Below are positions 14,564 to 22,974 of a stretch of DNA of 64,000 nucleotides, piece after piece. The notes under the pieces are model-generated. The model was not told where the DNA came from, made no database searches, and was given only the letters and a program-made list of their open reading frames with translations. A program made the position numbers and the translations under genes. Source of the stretch: an uncultured Steroidobacter sp. (GTDB taxonomy: Bacteria; Pseudomonadota; Gammaproteobacteria; Steroidobacterales; Steroidobacteraceae); contig CALMII010000015.1 in the NCBI GenBank assembly GCA_937864115.1, forward strand, positions 1 to 64,000. Reading direction: 5' to 3'. Position 1 is the stretch's first letter. Each line of letters starts with the position of its first letter.

Positions 14564-17281
14564 ATGCCCCGCCACGACCTGACTTTCCCCGCCAAGGACG
14601 CCGAACTGCGCGAAGACGTCCACACGCTCGGCGCGCTCGTCGGCGAAGTGATCCGCGAGCAGGGCGGCGAGGAATTGTTCGCTGCGGTCGAGCAGGCCCG
14701 GCAGGCGGCCATCGCGCAGCGCGAGGGCGATGCCGGAGGCGCGGTGGAACTCGTCGTCTGCACGCGCGACGTGACCCCGGCGCTGGCGCGCGACCTGGTG
14801 CGTGCGTTCTCGACCTGGTTCGACGTGGTGAACATGGCCGAGAAGGTGCATCGCATCCGCCGGCGTCGCCAGTACATGAACGAAGGCAAGTCGCAGCCCG
14901 GCGGCATCGAGGACGCGCTGTTCGCGCTCAAGGAGCAAGGGCTGCAGCTCGCCGATATCCGCAGGCTGATGCTCGAGCTGTGGATCGAGCCGGTGCTCAC
15001 GGCGCATCCCACGGAATCGACACGTCGCACGATCCTGCGCAAGCAGCAGAAGGTCGCGCAGTTGCTGCTCGGACGCATCGGCCTCGCCTCGGGAGATGCG
15101 GAAACCCAGCGCCTCTGGGAACGCATCCGCACCGAGATCACCTCGGGCTGGCAGACCGCCGACAATTCGCGCGAACGGCTCACGGTCGCCGACGAACGCG
15201 AGCACGTGCTGTTCTTCCTGGTCGAAGTGCTGTTCCAGATCGTGCCGGTCTTCTACGAGGAAATTTCCGCCGCGCTGGTCAAGGTCTACGGGCCGGAGGC
15301 GCAGCAACTGGAGCTGCCGGAAATCCTGCGCTTCGGCTCCTGGGTCGGCGGCGACATGGACGGCAATCCGGACGTCCACGCGAAGACCATTCGCGAAACG
15401 ATCGCCCGTCATCAGCAGCTCATCGTCAACAGCTACTTCCTCGAATGCCAGGGACTGGCCGAATCGCTGTCGCAGAGCGCGACCCGCATCGGCATTTCGC
15501 CGCAGCTGCAGGCGCGCATCGAGCAATACCAGACGCTGCTGTCGGCATCGCACACGCTGTCGCCGGCGCGGCACGATCGCATGCCGTATCGCGTGTTTCT
15601 CGGGCAGGTCATGGAACGCCTGCGCGCGACGTACGAAGGCCGGCAGGCGCAGTACGAATCGGCGGCGCATTTCCTCGCCGACCTGAATCTGATTCACGAC
15701 AGCCTGATGGCGCACAAGGGTGCGCATGCCGGTGCCTTCCCGGTCAGCCGGCTGATCCGTCGCGTGCGCACCTTCGGCTTTCATCTCGCGACGCTCGACA
15801 TCCGCCAGAGTTCGGCCGTGCATCGCGGCGTCGTCGGCCAGGGGTTCGGCGATGCCGACTGGCGCAATCGCAGCGTCGACGATCGCATCGCGCGGTTGCG
15901 GGTGGCGCTGGAGCGCGACGAGAGTCCGAGCGCGCTGCTCGATGCGACCGGCAAGCGCAGCCTGTGGGTGTTCGAAGCGCTGGCGCACTGTCGTCATCGC
16001 AACGGTCCGGATTCGATCGGGCCGTACGTCGTCAGCAGTACGCGCGGCGTGGACGACATGCTGTCGGTGCTGCTGCTGGCGCGCTGGGCCGACACCGCCG
16101 ACCGGCGTTCGGGCGACGTGCCGGTCGACGTCGCGCCCCTGTTCGAGTCCGCCGAAGCGCTGTCGCGCTGCGGCGAGTTGATGCGCCAGCTGCTGAACGA
16201 GCCGCTGTATCGCCGGCATCTGCTGGGTCGCGGCAACCACCAGTACGTGATGGTCGGCTACTCGGCGAGCAACAAGGACGTCGGTGTCGCCATGTCGCGC
16301 TGGCTGGTGCGCAATGCGCAGGAAGCGGCGATGGCCGCAGCAGCCGATGCCGGCATCGATCTCACGCTCGTGCACGGCCAGGGCGGCAGTTTCGGACGCG
16401 GCGGCGGCCGCGCCGAAATCCTGGTGCGCAGCGCGCCGCAGGGCGCGAATCGCGGGCGGCTGCGCCTCACGGAAGCAGGCGAACTGATCCACGAAAAGTA
16501 CGGGTTGCGCCCCATCGCGCTGCGCGTGTTCGAACAGGCATTCCACTCGCTCGCGCTGGCGGCGGGCGGAGCGATGCCGAAGGAAGAAGTTCGACCCGGC
16601 TGGTCCGCGGCGATGGAAGTGGTGGCCGGCGAAAGCGAGCGTGCCTGGCGCGCGATGATTTTCGACGATCCCGAGTTCTACGATTTCTTCCGGCAGCTGG
16701 CGCCCGTCGACGTCATCGAGCGCATGCAGATCGGCTCGCGACCGACGACCCGCAGCGAAAGAGCGGCGGGCGTCGCGGCGTTGCGCTCCATTCCGTGGAC
16801 CTATGCCTGGTCGCAATGCCGCTACATGGTGCCGGGCTGGTTCGGGATGGGCACCGCGCTGTCGGTGGCGGGCCAGAAGCTCGGCGACGACGTGCTGCGG
16901 GAGATGGATCAACGCTGGTTCTTTTTCCAGAACCTGCTCGACGATGTCGAACTGGCGCTGGCGCGGGCCGATCTGAAGATCGCCTCGCACTACGATGAAC
17001 TCGTCGAACCGCGCTACGCGCGGTTCATCCAGACCATCCGTGCCGAATACGAGCTGACGCGCCAGCGCGTCATGGAACTGCGCGGGCTCAAGCATCTGCT
17101 GGAACAGGAGCCGACCATCCAGCGGTCGATCCGGCTGCGTAGCCCCTACATCGATCCGATGCACATGCTGCAGGTCGATCTGCTGCGGCGCTGGCGTGCC
17201 GGCGGGCGCGAAGACAGGGAAATGCTGGCGGCGCTGCTGTCGTCCATTACCGGCATCAGCCAGGGATTGCAGGGTGCCTAG
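14564..17281 (+). CDS. ppc: phosphoenolpyruvate carboxylase
   Basis: 905 residues, full length for bacterial PEPC. It catalyses PEP plus bicarbonate to oxaloacetate plus phosphate, refilling the TCA cycle. Visible signatures are VLTAHPTESTRRTI with the catalytic histidine at residue 148, GSWVGGDMDGNPDV, the glycine-rich GQGGSFGRGGGRAEILV loop, and QIGSRPTTR. The C-terminus (SSITGISQGLQGA) deviates from the usual ..NTG ending. Cytoplasmic tetramer, often allosterically regulated by acetyl-CoA and aspartate. Single-gene unit downstream of a repeat-filled leader. Confidence 0.96.
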   Translation: MPRHDLTFPAKDAELREDVHTLGALVGEVIREQGGEELFAAVEQARQAAIAQREGDAGGAVELVVCTRDVTPALARDLVRAFSTWFDVVNMAEKVHRIRRRRQYMNEGKSQPGGIEDALFALKEQGLQLADIRRLMLELWIEPVLTAHPTESTRRTILRKQQKVAQLLLGRIGLASGDAETQRLWERIRTEITSGWQTADNSRERLTVADEREHVLFFLVEVLFQIVPVFYEEISAALVKVYGPEAQQLELPEILRFGSWVGGDMDGNPDVHAKTIRETIARHQQLIVNSYFLECQGLAESLSQSATRIGISPQLQARIEQYQTLLSASHTLSPARHDRMPYRVFLGQVMERLRATYEGRQAQYESAAHFLADLNLIHDSLMAHKGAHAGAFPVSRLIRRVRTFGFHLATLDIRQSSAVHRGVVGQGFGDADWRNRSVDDRIARLRVALERDESPSALLDATGKRSLWVFEALAHCRHRNGPDSIGPYVVSSTRGVDDMLSVLLLARWADTADRRSGDVPVDVAPLFESAEALSRCGELMRQLLNEPLYRRHLLGRGNHQYVMVGYSASNKDVGVAMSRWLVRNAQEAAMAAAADAGIDLTLVHGQGGSFGRGGGRAEILVRSAPQGANRGRLRLTEAGELIHEKYGLRPIALRVFEQAFHSLALAAGGAMPKEEVRPGWSAAMEVVAGESERAWRAMIFDDPEFYDFFRQLAPVDVIERMQIGSRPTTRSERAAGVAALRSIPWTYAWSQCRYMVPGWFGMGTALSVAGQKLGDDVLREMDQRWFFFQNLLDDVELALARADLKIASHYDELVEPRYARFIQTIRAEYELTRQRVMELRGLKHLLEQEPTIQRSIRLRSPYIDPMHMLQVDLLRRWRAGGREDREMLAALLSSITGISQGLQGA

Positions 17282-17302
17282 GCCAGGCAGCCTGCAGCGG
17301 TG

Positions 17303-17509
17303 TCATCCGGCTTCCAGTTTCTGCAGATGCGGCAGCAGCCAGCCGACGATCATGTCGAGACTGGTCTGCTGATTCTCACCCACCAGATCCGGGCGCTCCT
17401 GCAACAGGCGATACGCAAATGCCACCACGTCCGTCGCGTGTCGACGGCGTGACTCCGGCAGTTGCAGCCACTGTTCCAGTACGCGCTTTTTTTCGTCGAG
17501 CTGTGCCAT
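17303..17509 (-). CDS. small helical protein of unknown function
   Basis: 68 residues, charged and helical (MAQLDEKKRVLEQWLQLPES..), no cysteines and no membrane segment. A strong Shine-Dalgarno, GGGAGGGG, lies 4 bases upstream of the ATG at 17509 on the minus strand, which supports real translation and decides this start over a longer frame beginning at 17574. It converges with ppc, ending 22 bp from its stop. No known family. Confidence 0.62.
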   Translation of the reverse strand: MAQLDEKKRVLEQWLQLPESRRRHATDVVAFAYRLLQERPDLVGENQQTSLDMIVGWLLPHLQKLEAG

Positions 17510-18019
17510 TGCCCCTCCCAGCTCAGCCCCGAATTGCGCGCGCGGAAAATATCAGCGTCGCAATCGTCATGCACTCGATTTTTTCAGTGGTTGTCATTGC
17601 AACGAAGGTGGCTCCGGAAAAGATTCGTTCATGTTTCCCGTCGGTCTAGTTCAAACAAGCAGATAGCGAAGCGTCGCCGCGGCGCGGTGCGTGTCCGTCG
17701 ACGGGTCGTTGCGATCGGGTAACACCCGGCGTGCGATGTGCGGACGCCGGAGTGCGCATCGCCTGCGCGAGGATTCCAATCGATGCGAGCTGAAGGCGCG
17801 GTGAATCGCGGCGCGTCCGCGGTAAATACGGATCTGGCATTGCGTGCCGATTGGCGTCTCATTCGCCCTGTTGCACGAGGTTGATCGAGGCGACGGGGAC
17901 GAATGCCTGCGTTGCCGACTCATCGGTCCGCCGTCGATCGATTGCCGGCGGGTGAATCGGACGCGTTTTTCCCTGAATTGCAGCGATGTCACTCCCAATG
18001 ATCGTTGCGATGCGGCAGA
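17510..18019. other. gene-free stretch, no feature recognised
   Basis: About 510 bp between the small minus-strand gene and the MarR gene. Short open frames on both strands overlap each other, lack ribosome-binding sites and are rich in Arg/Ala, as expected of non-coding high-GC DNA. The promoter for the MarR gene presumably lies in its right half. I see no RNA motif or repeat. Confidence 0.5.
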
Positions 18020-18622
18020 ATGCGCGTCCCCGCTGACCTGCCATCCCGTGAGATCTGCTTGAAAAAGCGTACCCAGAAGAAAGTGAAGCCCGCTTCGGCC
18101 CTCCGTGCGGCCTGCCCGTGGCTGACGCTGTCCCGCAACGGTGCAAACCTGCACACCGAAGATTTTCTGACGTTCCGGCTCACCCGGCTGTCGAACGCCC
18201 TGCGCAACAACATGACCAAGCCCTACCTGGAGGAGTTCGACCTGAGCCTCCCGGAATGGCGCCTGCTCGCACTGGTAACCCGTTTTTCACCGCTGCGTTT
18301 CTCTGAACTGACCAATCGCAGCAGCATGGACAAGGGGCAGGTGAGCCGCACGCTGCGCGTCATGACGAAGCGCGGCCTGACCAAGACCAAGGTCATCGCC
18401 CAGCGCGGTTCGCGCGCGGCGGAAGCCCTGGCCGCCCCCGTCAGCGTATCGATCACACCGAAGGGCAAGGCGCTCTACAAGTCCGTCCTGCCGGTGGCCC
18501 AGCGCCGCCAGGCCCAGATGCTCCAGACCCTGAACGAGTCAGAACGACTCGCGCTGTTCACGACGCTCGACAAGCTTTTCGCCGTCATCGGCGACCCGGA
18601 CGCCAGCCAGGGCGACGTGTAA
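18020..18622 (+). CDS. MarR-family transcriptional regulator
   Basis: From the ATG at 18020 the product is 200 residues. A basic, poorly conserved N-terminus (possibly not translated; a GTG at 18083 is an alternative) precedes the winged-helix domain: FLTFRLTRLSNALRNNMTKP, the helix-turn-helix PLRFSELTNRSSMDKGQVSR and a wing with TKRGLTKTKV. MarR proteins are dimeric repressors, often released by small aromatic ligands. Nothing adjacent looks like an efflux or catabolic target: folD is convergent across a terminator-like repeat. Target unknown. Confidence 0.85.
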   Translation: MRVPADLPSREICLKKRTQKKVKPASALRAACPWLTLSRNGANLHTEDFLTFRLTRLSNALRNNMTKPYLEEFDLSLPEWRLLALVTRFSPLRFSELTNRSSMDKGQVSRTLRVMTKRGLTKTKVIAQRGSRAAEALAAPVSVSITPKGKALYKSVLPVAQRRQAQMLQTLNESERLALFTTLDKLFAVIGDPDASQGDV

Positions 18623-18629
18623 GACAGAG

Positions 18630-18714
18630 AATCAATAGCCGCAAAAAAGCGCAAAGAACACAAAAGGAAATCCTTCTTCTATTTGTGGTCTTTGCGCCTT
18701 TTTGCGGCCATTTT
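18630..18714. repeat. AATGGCCGCAAAAAGGCGC inverted-repeat element, copy 2
   Basis: AATAGCCGCAAAAAAGCGCA pairs with TTTGCGCCTTTTTGCGGCCA. It sits between convergent genes (MarR and FolD), again where a bidirectional terminator is needed. It shares both arms with copies at 11733 and 27096 but not the loop. Confidence 0.85.
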
Positions 18715-18722
18715 CCGTTTTC

Positions 18723-19613
18723 CTACGGCCTCAGTAATTCCGCCGCCTCCCCAAAACGTGAGCGGATCGCCGCATTCACCGTATTGAGCAGCAGGCAGGC
18801 GATGGTCATCGGACCGACGCCGCCGGGCACGGGCGTGATCGCGCCGGCGCGGTTCACAGCGGCGGCGAAGTCCACGTCCCCCACCAGTTTCGATTTGCCG
18901 CTGCCGTCGTCGATGCGGTTGATGCCGACGTCGATGACGATCGCGCCCTGACGGATCCAGTCTCCCGCAATCGCCTTCGGCCGGCCGATCGCCGCGACCA
19001 GGATTTCCGCTTCCCCGCACAACGCCGGCAGATCGCGCGTGCGCGAATGCGCGATCGTCACCGTGCAATCGTTCTGCAGCAGCAGCTGCGCCATCGGCTT
19101 GCCGACGATGTTGGAGCGTCCGATGACCAGCGCGCGTTTGCCGCGCAGGTCCGGCAGTACCTGGCGGATCAGGATCAGGCTGCCGAGCGGCGTGCAGGGG
19201 ACGGTCGCCTCTTCGCCGAGCGCCAGCCGGCCGACATTGACCGCATGGAATCCATCGACGTCCTTGGCCGGATCAATCGCGGCCAGCACGACGGCGCTGT
19301 CGACGCCGGCCGGCAGCGGCAGCTGCACCAGAATGCCGTGCACGTCCGGATCGGCGTTCAGCCGTTGCACCAGCTGCAGCAGTTCTGCGGTGGTCGCGGT
19401 CGCCGGCAGTCGATGATCGAAATGCCGGAGGCCGGCCTCTTCGGCCTGCTTCGTCTTGCTGGCGACATAGACCTTGCTGGCGGGGTCCTCGCCGACCAGC
19501 ACCACGGCAAGGCCGGGTAGGAGCCCTCGAGTGCGCAGTTCTGCGGTGCGTTCGGCAACACGCTGACGGAGGCGTTCGGCGGCAGCGCGGCCGTCAATGA
19601 TCGTTGCGCTCAA
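18723..19613 (-). CDS. folD: bifunctional methylenetetrahydrofolate dehydrogenase/cyclohydrolase
   Basis: 296 residues, normal FolD length. It interconverts methylene-, methenyl- and 10-formyl-THF using NADP. Active-site residues are present: Tyr49 and Lys53 in KVYVASKTK, Gln in VQLPLP and Asp in KDVDGFH. The Rossmann motif [16 protein letters not shown] and the family signature [10 protein letters not shown] are also clear. Translation must start at TTG (19613): a GAGGAA site lies 5 bases upstream and the protein begins MSATIIDG, the family's usual start. A second FolD is encoded at 31021-31899. Confidence 0.95.
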   Translation of the reverse strand: MSATIIDGRAAAERLRQRVAERTAELRTRGLLPGLAVVLVGEDPASKVYVASKTKQAEEAGLRHFDHRLPATATTAELLQLVQRLNADPDVHGILVQLPLPAGVDSAVVLAAIDPAKDVDGFHAVNVGRLALGEEATVPCTPLGSLILIRQVLPDLRGKRALVIGRSNIVGKPMAQLLLQNDCTVTIAHSRTRDLPALCGEAEILVAAIGRPKAIAGDWIRQGAIVIDVGINRIDDGSGKSKLVGDVDFAAAVNRAGAITPVPGGVGPMTIACLLLNTVNAAIRSRFGEAAELLRP

Positions 19614-19688
19614 TTCGATTCCTCGGGTCCGTGAAAGCGGGCCGCTATTCTGAGGGGATCGCGCGCGATTTGCGACGCGAGGGAAGTC

Positions 19689-20195
19689 TCAGCGCAGGCT
19701 GAGGCTCATGTGGGCCTCGCTGGTCGATCGGCCGTTCACGCGCAGCGCGTCCGGCTCGACACCCCACACGCGAAAGCCCATCCGTTCATACAGCCGCCGC
19801 GCCCCCGGTGTCGTCTCGTTGACCGAGAGTCGCAGCGACGCGATTGCAGGAATCGTGCGTGCGTGTGCAATGGCGGCCTCGAGGAGCTGCGCCGCCACGC
19901 CCTGGCCGCGCGCCGACGGCGTGACGAAAACGCCCCAGATCATGGCGATGTGAGCGGTCTTGATCTTCGGTAGACGCTGCATGCCGAGCATGCCGAGCAA
20001 TGCTTCATCGAACGCACCGAAGACCCTCGCCTGCGATTCGCCCAGTTGCCTGCCCACCGCCTCCGGCGAGGAATAAGCATCGTCTTCCGGACTGGAGGCG
20101 AAGGAGAAGGGCGAATCGAGCAGCGCAGCGCGGCGCAGATGGAACAGGGATTCGCCATCGTCGGGCGTCAGGAGTCGGACGTGTGTCGGCGGCAT
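19689..20195 (-). CDS. GNAT-family N-acetyltransferase
   Basis: 168 residues with the GNAT fold. The acetyl-CoA pyrophosphate-binding motif is in SARGQGVAAQLLEAAIAHAR (Q/RxxGxA form), followed by ASLRLSVNETTPGARRLYER and the terminal MGFRVWG strand. It transfers an acetyl group from acetyl-CoA to an amine; the substrate cannot be told. Same strand as folD, 75 bp upstream of it, and possibly co-transcribed. Confidence 0.88.
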   Translation of the reverse strand: MPPTHVRLLTPDDGESLFHLRRAALLDSPFSFASSPEDDAYSSPEAVGRQLGESQARVFGAFDEALLGMLGMQRLPKIKTAHIAMIWGVFVTPSARGQGVAAQLLEAAIAHARTIPAIASLRLSVNETTPGARRLYERMGFRVWGVEPDALRVNGRSTSEAHMSLSLR

Positions 20196-20201
20196 ATTCG
20201 G

Positions 20202-20372
20202 TCAAGTGTAGCCAACTGCAGGCTGGCTCGAACGGGCCGCGACCAGCCGCTTCATGGCATCGGCACGGGCCCATGAGTCCTGCATCTGCATCTGTGACGC
20301 AGTGAGCATTTTCCGCCGGGCCTCCTCGCCGGAAGGCCGCGTCTCTGTGAGACGCATCGCTGTTTGAGCCAT
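20202..20372 (-). CDS. possible small protein, unknown function
   Basis: A 56-residue frame (MAQTAMRLTETRPSGEEARR..) whose charged, helical composition is more protein-like than random GC-rich frames. It ends 7 bp from the GNAT start, same strand. No clear ribosome-binding site and no family; it also overlaps the likely promoter region of the divergent gene at 20434. Kept as a weak candidate only. Confidence 0.28.
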   Translation of the reverse strand: MAQTAMRLTETRPSGEEARRKMLTASQMQMQDSWARADAMKRLVAARSSQPAVGYT

Positions 20373-20433
20373 CCCGCTGCCGGATACTGCCGGCAATCGA
20401 GTGCCGGTAATCGACCGATAACAAAAGATACCC

Positions 20434-21507
20434 ATGGAGCTTTCCGGGTCTTCCAAAGAACTCGCCGTGCTGAAGACGTTCTCGCCGTTCGACAACATGC
20501 GGCCGGAGAACCTCATGACGCTGGCGCGCCGCATGCGGCGCCTGCAGGCACCGAAGGGCCGCCTGCTGTTCACCGAGGGCGATGAGGAAAAGCAGACCTA
20601 CTACCTGCTGAGCGGCACCATCGATCTGATGGCCGAGGGTGAGGTGATCGGCACGGTGCGCAGCGGTACGGCGAAGGCGAAAAATCCGCTGGCGCATGCG
20701 CTGCCGCGTCCGTACTCGGCGGTCGTGACCTCCGACAAGATCGAATACCTGCACATCGACAGCGAATTTCTCGACGTCGTCGTGACGTGGGATCAGACGG
20801 GCAGCTACAAGGTGTCCGAGCTACGCGGGTTCGACGAAGACAGCTCGCCGCCCGCCGACGACTGGATGACGGCGCTGCTGCAGTCGAAGGCCTTTCATCG
20901 CATTCCGCCCGCCAACCTGCAGGCCGTGTTCATGCGGCTGCAGCGCGTCGACTATCGGGCCGGCGAAGTCGTGATCAAGCAGGGCGCCGAAGGCGACTGC
21001 ATCTACATCATCGTCAAGGGCAGCTGCATCGTCACGCGCGAAACGCCGCTCAACAAGGAAGGCATCAAGCTCGCCGAACTGCGCATGGGCGACACCTTCG
21101 GCGAAGAAGCGCTGATTTCCGACACCCGCCGTAATGCGACGGTGACGATGGCGAGCGACGGCTGCCTGATGCGCCTGGGCAAGGACGACTTCCGCAAGCT
21201 GCTGCACGAGCCGCTGCTGGAATGGGTGGACTACGGCGACGCCCAGCGCGCGGTCGCCGAGGGCGGCCAGTGGATCGATGTGCGCCTGCCGTCGGAATTC
21301 GAGCACTATCGCGCGGACGGCGCGATCAACATTCCGCTGTATTCGCTGCGCATGAAAATGGGCGCGCTCGATCGCAATCGTCGCTACATCGTCTGTTGCG
21401 ATACCGGTCGCCGCAGTTCGGCCTGCGCCTACATCCTGTCCGAGCGCGGCTTCCAGGCCAGCGTGCTGAAAGGCGGGCTGGCGGCGACCGAGGTGGCGAG
21501 GAAGTAG
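20434..21507 (+). CDS. double cyclic-nucleotide-binding domain plus rhodanese domain protein
   Basis: 357 residues, no membrane segment. Residues about 10-120 form a first, degenerate CNB domain (FSPFDNMRPENLMTLARRMR). Residues about 145-260 form a second, better one (YRAGEVVIKQGAEGDCIYII; GDTFGEEALISDTRRNATVT), whose GEEALISDTRRNATV matches the phosphate-binding cassette pattern. Residues about 265-357 are a rhodanese-like domain with CCDTGRRSSA, the catalytic-cysteine CxxGxRS loop. Cyclic AMP or GMP binding probably controls or localises a sulfur-transfer or phosphatase-like activity; no DNA-binding domain is present. Single gene between repeats. Confidence 0.87.
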   Translation: MELSGSSKELAVLKTFSPFDNMRPENLMTLARRMRRLQAPKGRLLFTEGDEEKQTYYLLSGTIDLMAEGEVIGTVRSGTAKAKNPLAHALPRPYSAVVTSDKIEYLHIDSEFLDVVVTWDQTGSYKVSELRGFDEDSSPPADDWMTALLQSKAFHRIPPANLQAVFMRLQRVDYRAGEVVIKQGAEGDCIYIIVKGSCIVTRETPLNKEGIKLAELRMGDTFGEEALISDTRRNATVTMASDGCLMRLGKDDFRKLLHEPLLEWVDYGDAQRAVAEGGQWIDVRLPSEFEHYRADGAINIPLYSLRMKMGALDRNRRYIVCCDTGRRSSACAYILSERGFQASVLKGGLAATEVARK

Positions 21508-21527
21508 AGCCAAGACAGGAGACTCTT

Positions 21528-21591
21528 CTGTGGGGCCGGCTTCAGCCGGCCTTCTTGCACTTGAAGAGGCCGGCTGAAGCCGGCCCCACAG
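21528..21591. repeat. GCCGGCTTCAGCCGGC palindromic repeat
   Basis: CTGTGGGGCCGGCTTCAGCC at the left and its inverse ending GAAGCCGGCCCCACAG on the right enclose an 18-bp centre. It sits between convergent genes. Confidence 0.85.
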
Positions 21592-21606
21592 GAAGAATCC
21601 GGCGCT

Positions 21607-22062
21607 TCAGCCCCTGTGCTTCGCGCGCATCGCCCACTGATGGCGTGCGTGCAATCGCTCGGCCTCGTTGACGGATTCCGGCGGCGCAGCCTTGAGCAAT
21701 CCCTTCAGCTCGCCATGCGCACCGGCGACTGCCGGATTCAGTTGCAGCAGCGGACGATAACGTTCCAGGAACGCCTCGTTGCGCAGTTCCCCTTCACCCG
21801 ACAGCAGCCCGCGGATGTGCGCGGCGACGACTGCGTGATCGTATTGCGTCGGCGGCTGGCGCTGCGCCAGCACATGATCGATCTCCGCCGTCAGCGACGA
21901 CAGCGGCCGCAGCCAGGCCCAGGCGGGATCGTTGACGAGCCGGTCGAGCAGGGCGAGTCCGCCGGGGCCGGTGTCGAACTCGCGCTCGCTCTTCAGGATC
22001 AGCGCATACAGCTGCTGCAGCTTGCGGGCGAGCAGTTCGATGTCGGCTTGCGGGGTCGTCAT
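21607..22062 (-). CDS. conserved-looking helical protein, unknown function
   Basis: 151 residues, all helical in appearance, with no membrane or signal sequence (ADIELLARKLQQLYALILKS; LDRLVNDPAWAWLRPLSSLT). The N-terminal half resembles small hypothetical proteins of proteobacteria that lack assigned function. It lies 12 bp downstream of the pirin gene on the same strand, so the two are probably one transcript. Confidence 0.72.
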   Translation of the reverse strand: MTTPQADIELLARKLQQLYALILKSEREFDTGPGGLALLDRLVNDPAWAWLRPLSSLTAEIDHVLAQRQPPTQYDHAVVAAHIRGLLSGEGELRNEAFLERYRPLLQLNPAVAGAHGELKGLLKAAPPESVNEAERLHARHQWAMRAKHRG

Positions 22063-22074
22063 TGCGATCGTCGC

Positions 22075-22959
22075 TCAAAGATCAGGCAGCGGGATGAACT
22101 CTGTTTCTCCGGGAACGGGCCGGAAGCGGTCGGCCTTCCAGTCGGCCTTGGCCTGTTCGATGCGTTCCTGGCTGGAGGACACGAAGTTCCACCAGATGTA
22201 GCGCGGTCCGTCGATGCCGGCGCCGCCGAGAAACATGAGTCGCGAGGCACGCGTGGCGGTGACGGTGATGCGATCGCCGGGACGGAACACCAGCAGCTGC
22301 GGCGCCGCGAACCGTTCGCGCGCAATCTCGATCTCGCCTTCGGCGACATAGATGGCGCGTTCTTCCTGATCTGCTTCCAGTGGCGCGCTGACGCCGGCCT
22401 GCAGCCGGACCTCGGCGTACAGCCATTCCGAAGCCGTACTCACCGGCGAGCGCTGGCCGAAGGCCGATCCGGCGATCACGCGTGCGTGCAATCCCGTGTC
22501 TTCGACGGTCGGCAGCTGTTCGGCGGCGAAGCGCTGGAACGTCGGTTCGGTTTCCTCGTGCGCGGTCGGCAGGGCGAGCCAGCTCTGGATGCCGAACAGC
22601 GGCGATTGCGATTGCCGGGCCGCGACGGGCGTGCGTTCGGAGTGCGCGATGCCGCGGCCGGCGGTCATCAGGTTCATCGCGCCCGGTGTGATTTCCACGG
22701 CGTTGCCTTCGCTGTCGCGGTGCATGAGGCTGCCGGAGAACAGGTAGGTGACGGTCGCAAGGCCAATGTGCGGGTGCGGACGCACGTCGACGCCTTGCCC
22801 GGCGGCAAACTGCGCAGGGCCCATCTGATCGAGAAAAATGAAGGGGCCGACCATGTGCCGCTGCCGGCTGGGCAGGGCGCGGCGCACCTCGAAGCCGCCG
22901 AGATCGCGGGTCGGCGGGACGATGATCAGGTCGATGGAGGGATTCGCCAGTTCGCTCAT
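22075..22959 (-). CDS. pirin family protein
   Basis: 294 residues, a two-cupin pirin. The N-terminal metal site is intact: RPHPHIGLATVTYLFSG, then MHRDSEG and AHSER supply the His/His/His/Glu ligands of iron-binding pirins. The C-terminal cupin follows, then a helical tail (WWNFVSSSQERIEQAKADWK). Some pirins act as quercetinases or redox-dependent regulators; which applies here is unknown. It lies 15 bp downstream of matB and upstream of a small helical protein, all on the minus strand. Confidence 0.93.
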   Translation of the reverse strand: MSELANPSIDLIIVPPTRDLGGFEVRRALPSRQRHMVGPFIFLDQMGPAQFAAGQGVDVRPHPHIGLATVTYLFSGSLMHRDSEGNAVEITPGAMNLMTAGRGIAHSERTPVAARQSQSPLFGIQSWLALPTAHEETEPTFQRFAAEQLPTVEDTGLHARVIAGSAFGQRSPVSTASEWLYAEVRLQAGVSAPLEADQEERAIYVAEGEIEIARERFAAPQLLVFRPGDRITVTATRASRLMFLGGAGIDGPRYIWWNFVSSSQERIEQAKADWKADRFRPVPGETEFIPLPDL

Positions 22960-22974
22960 GTCGGTTCACTCATG

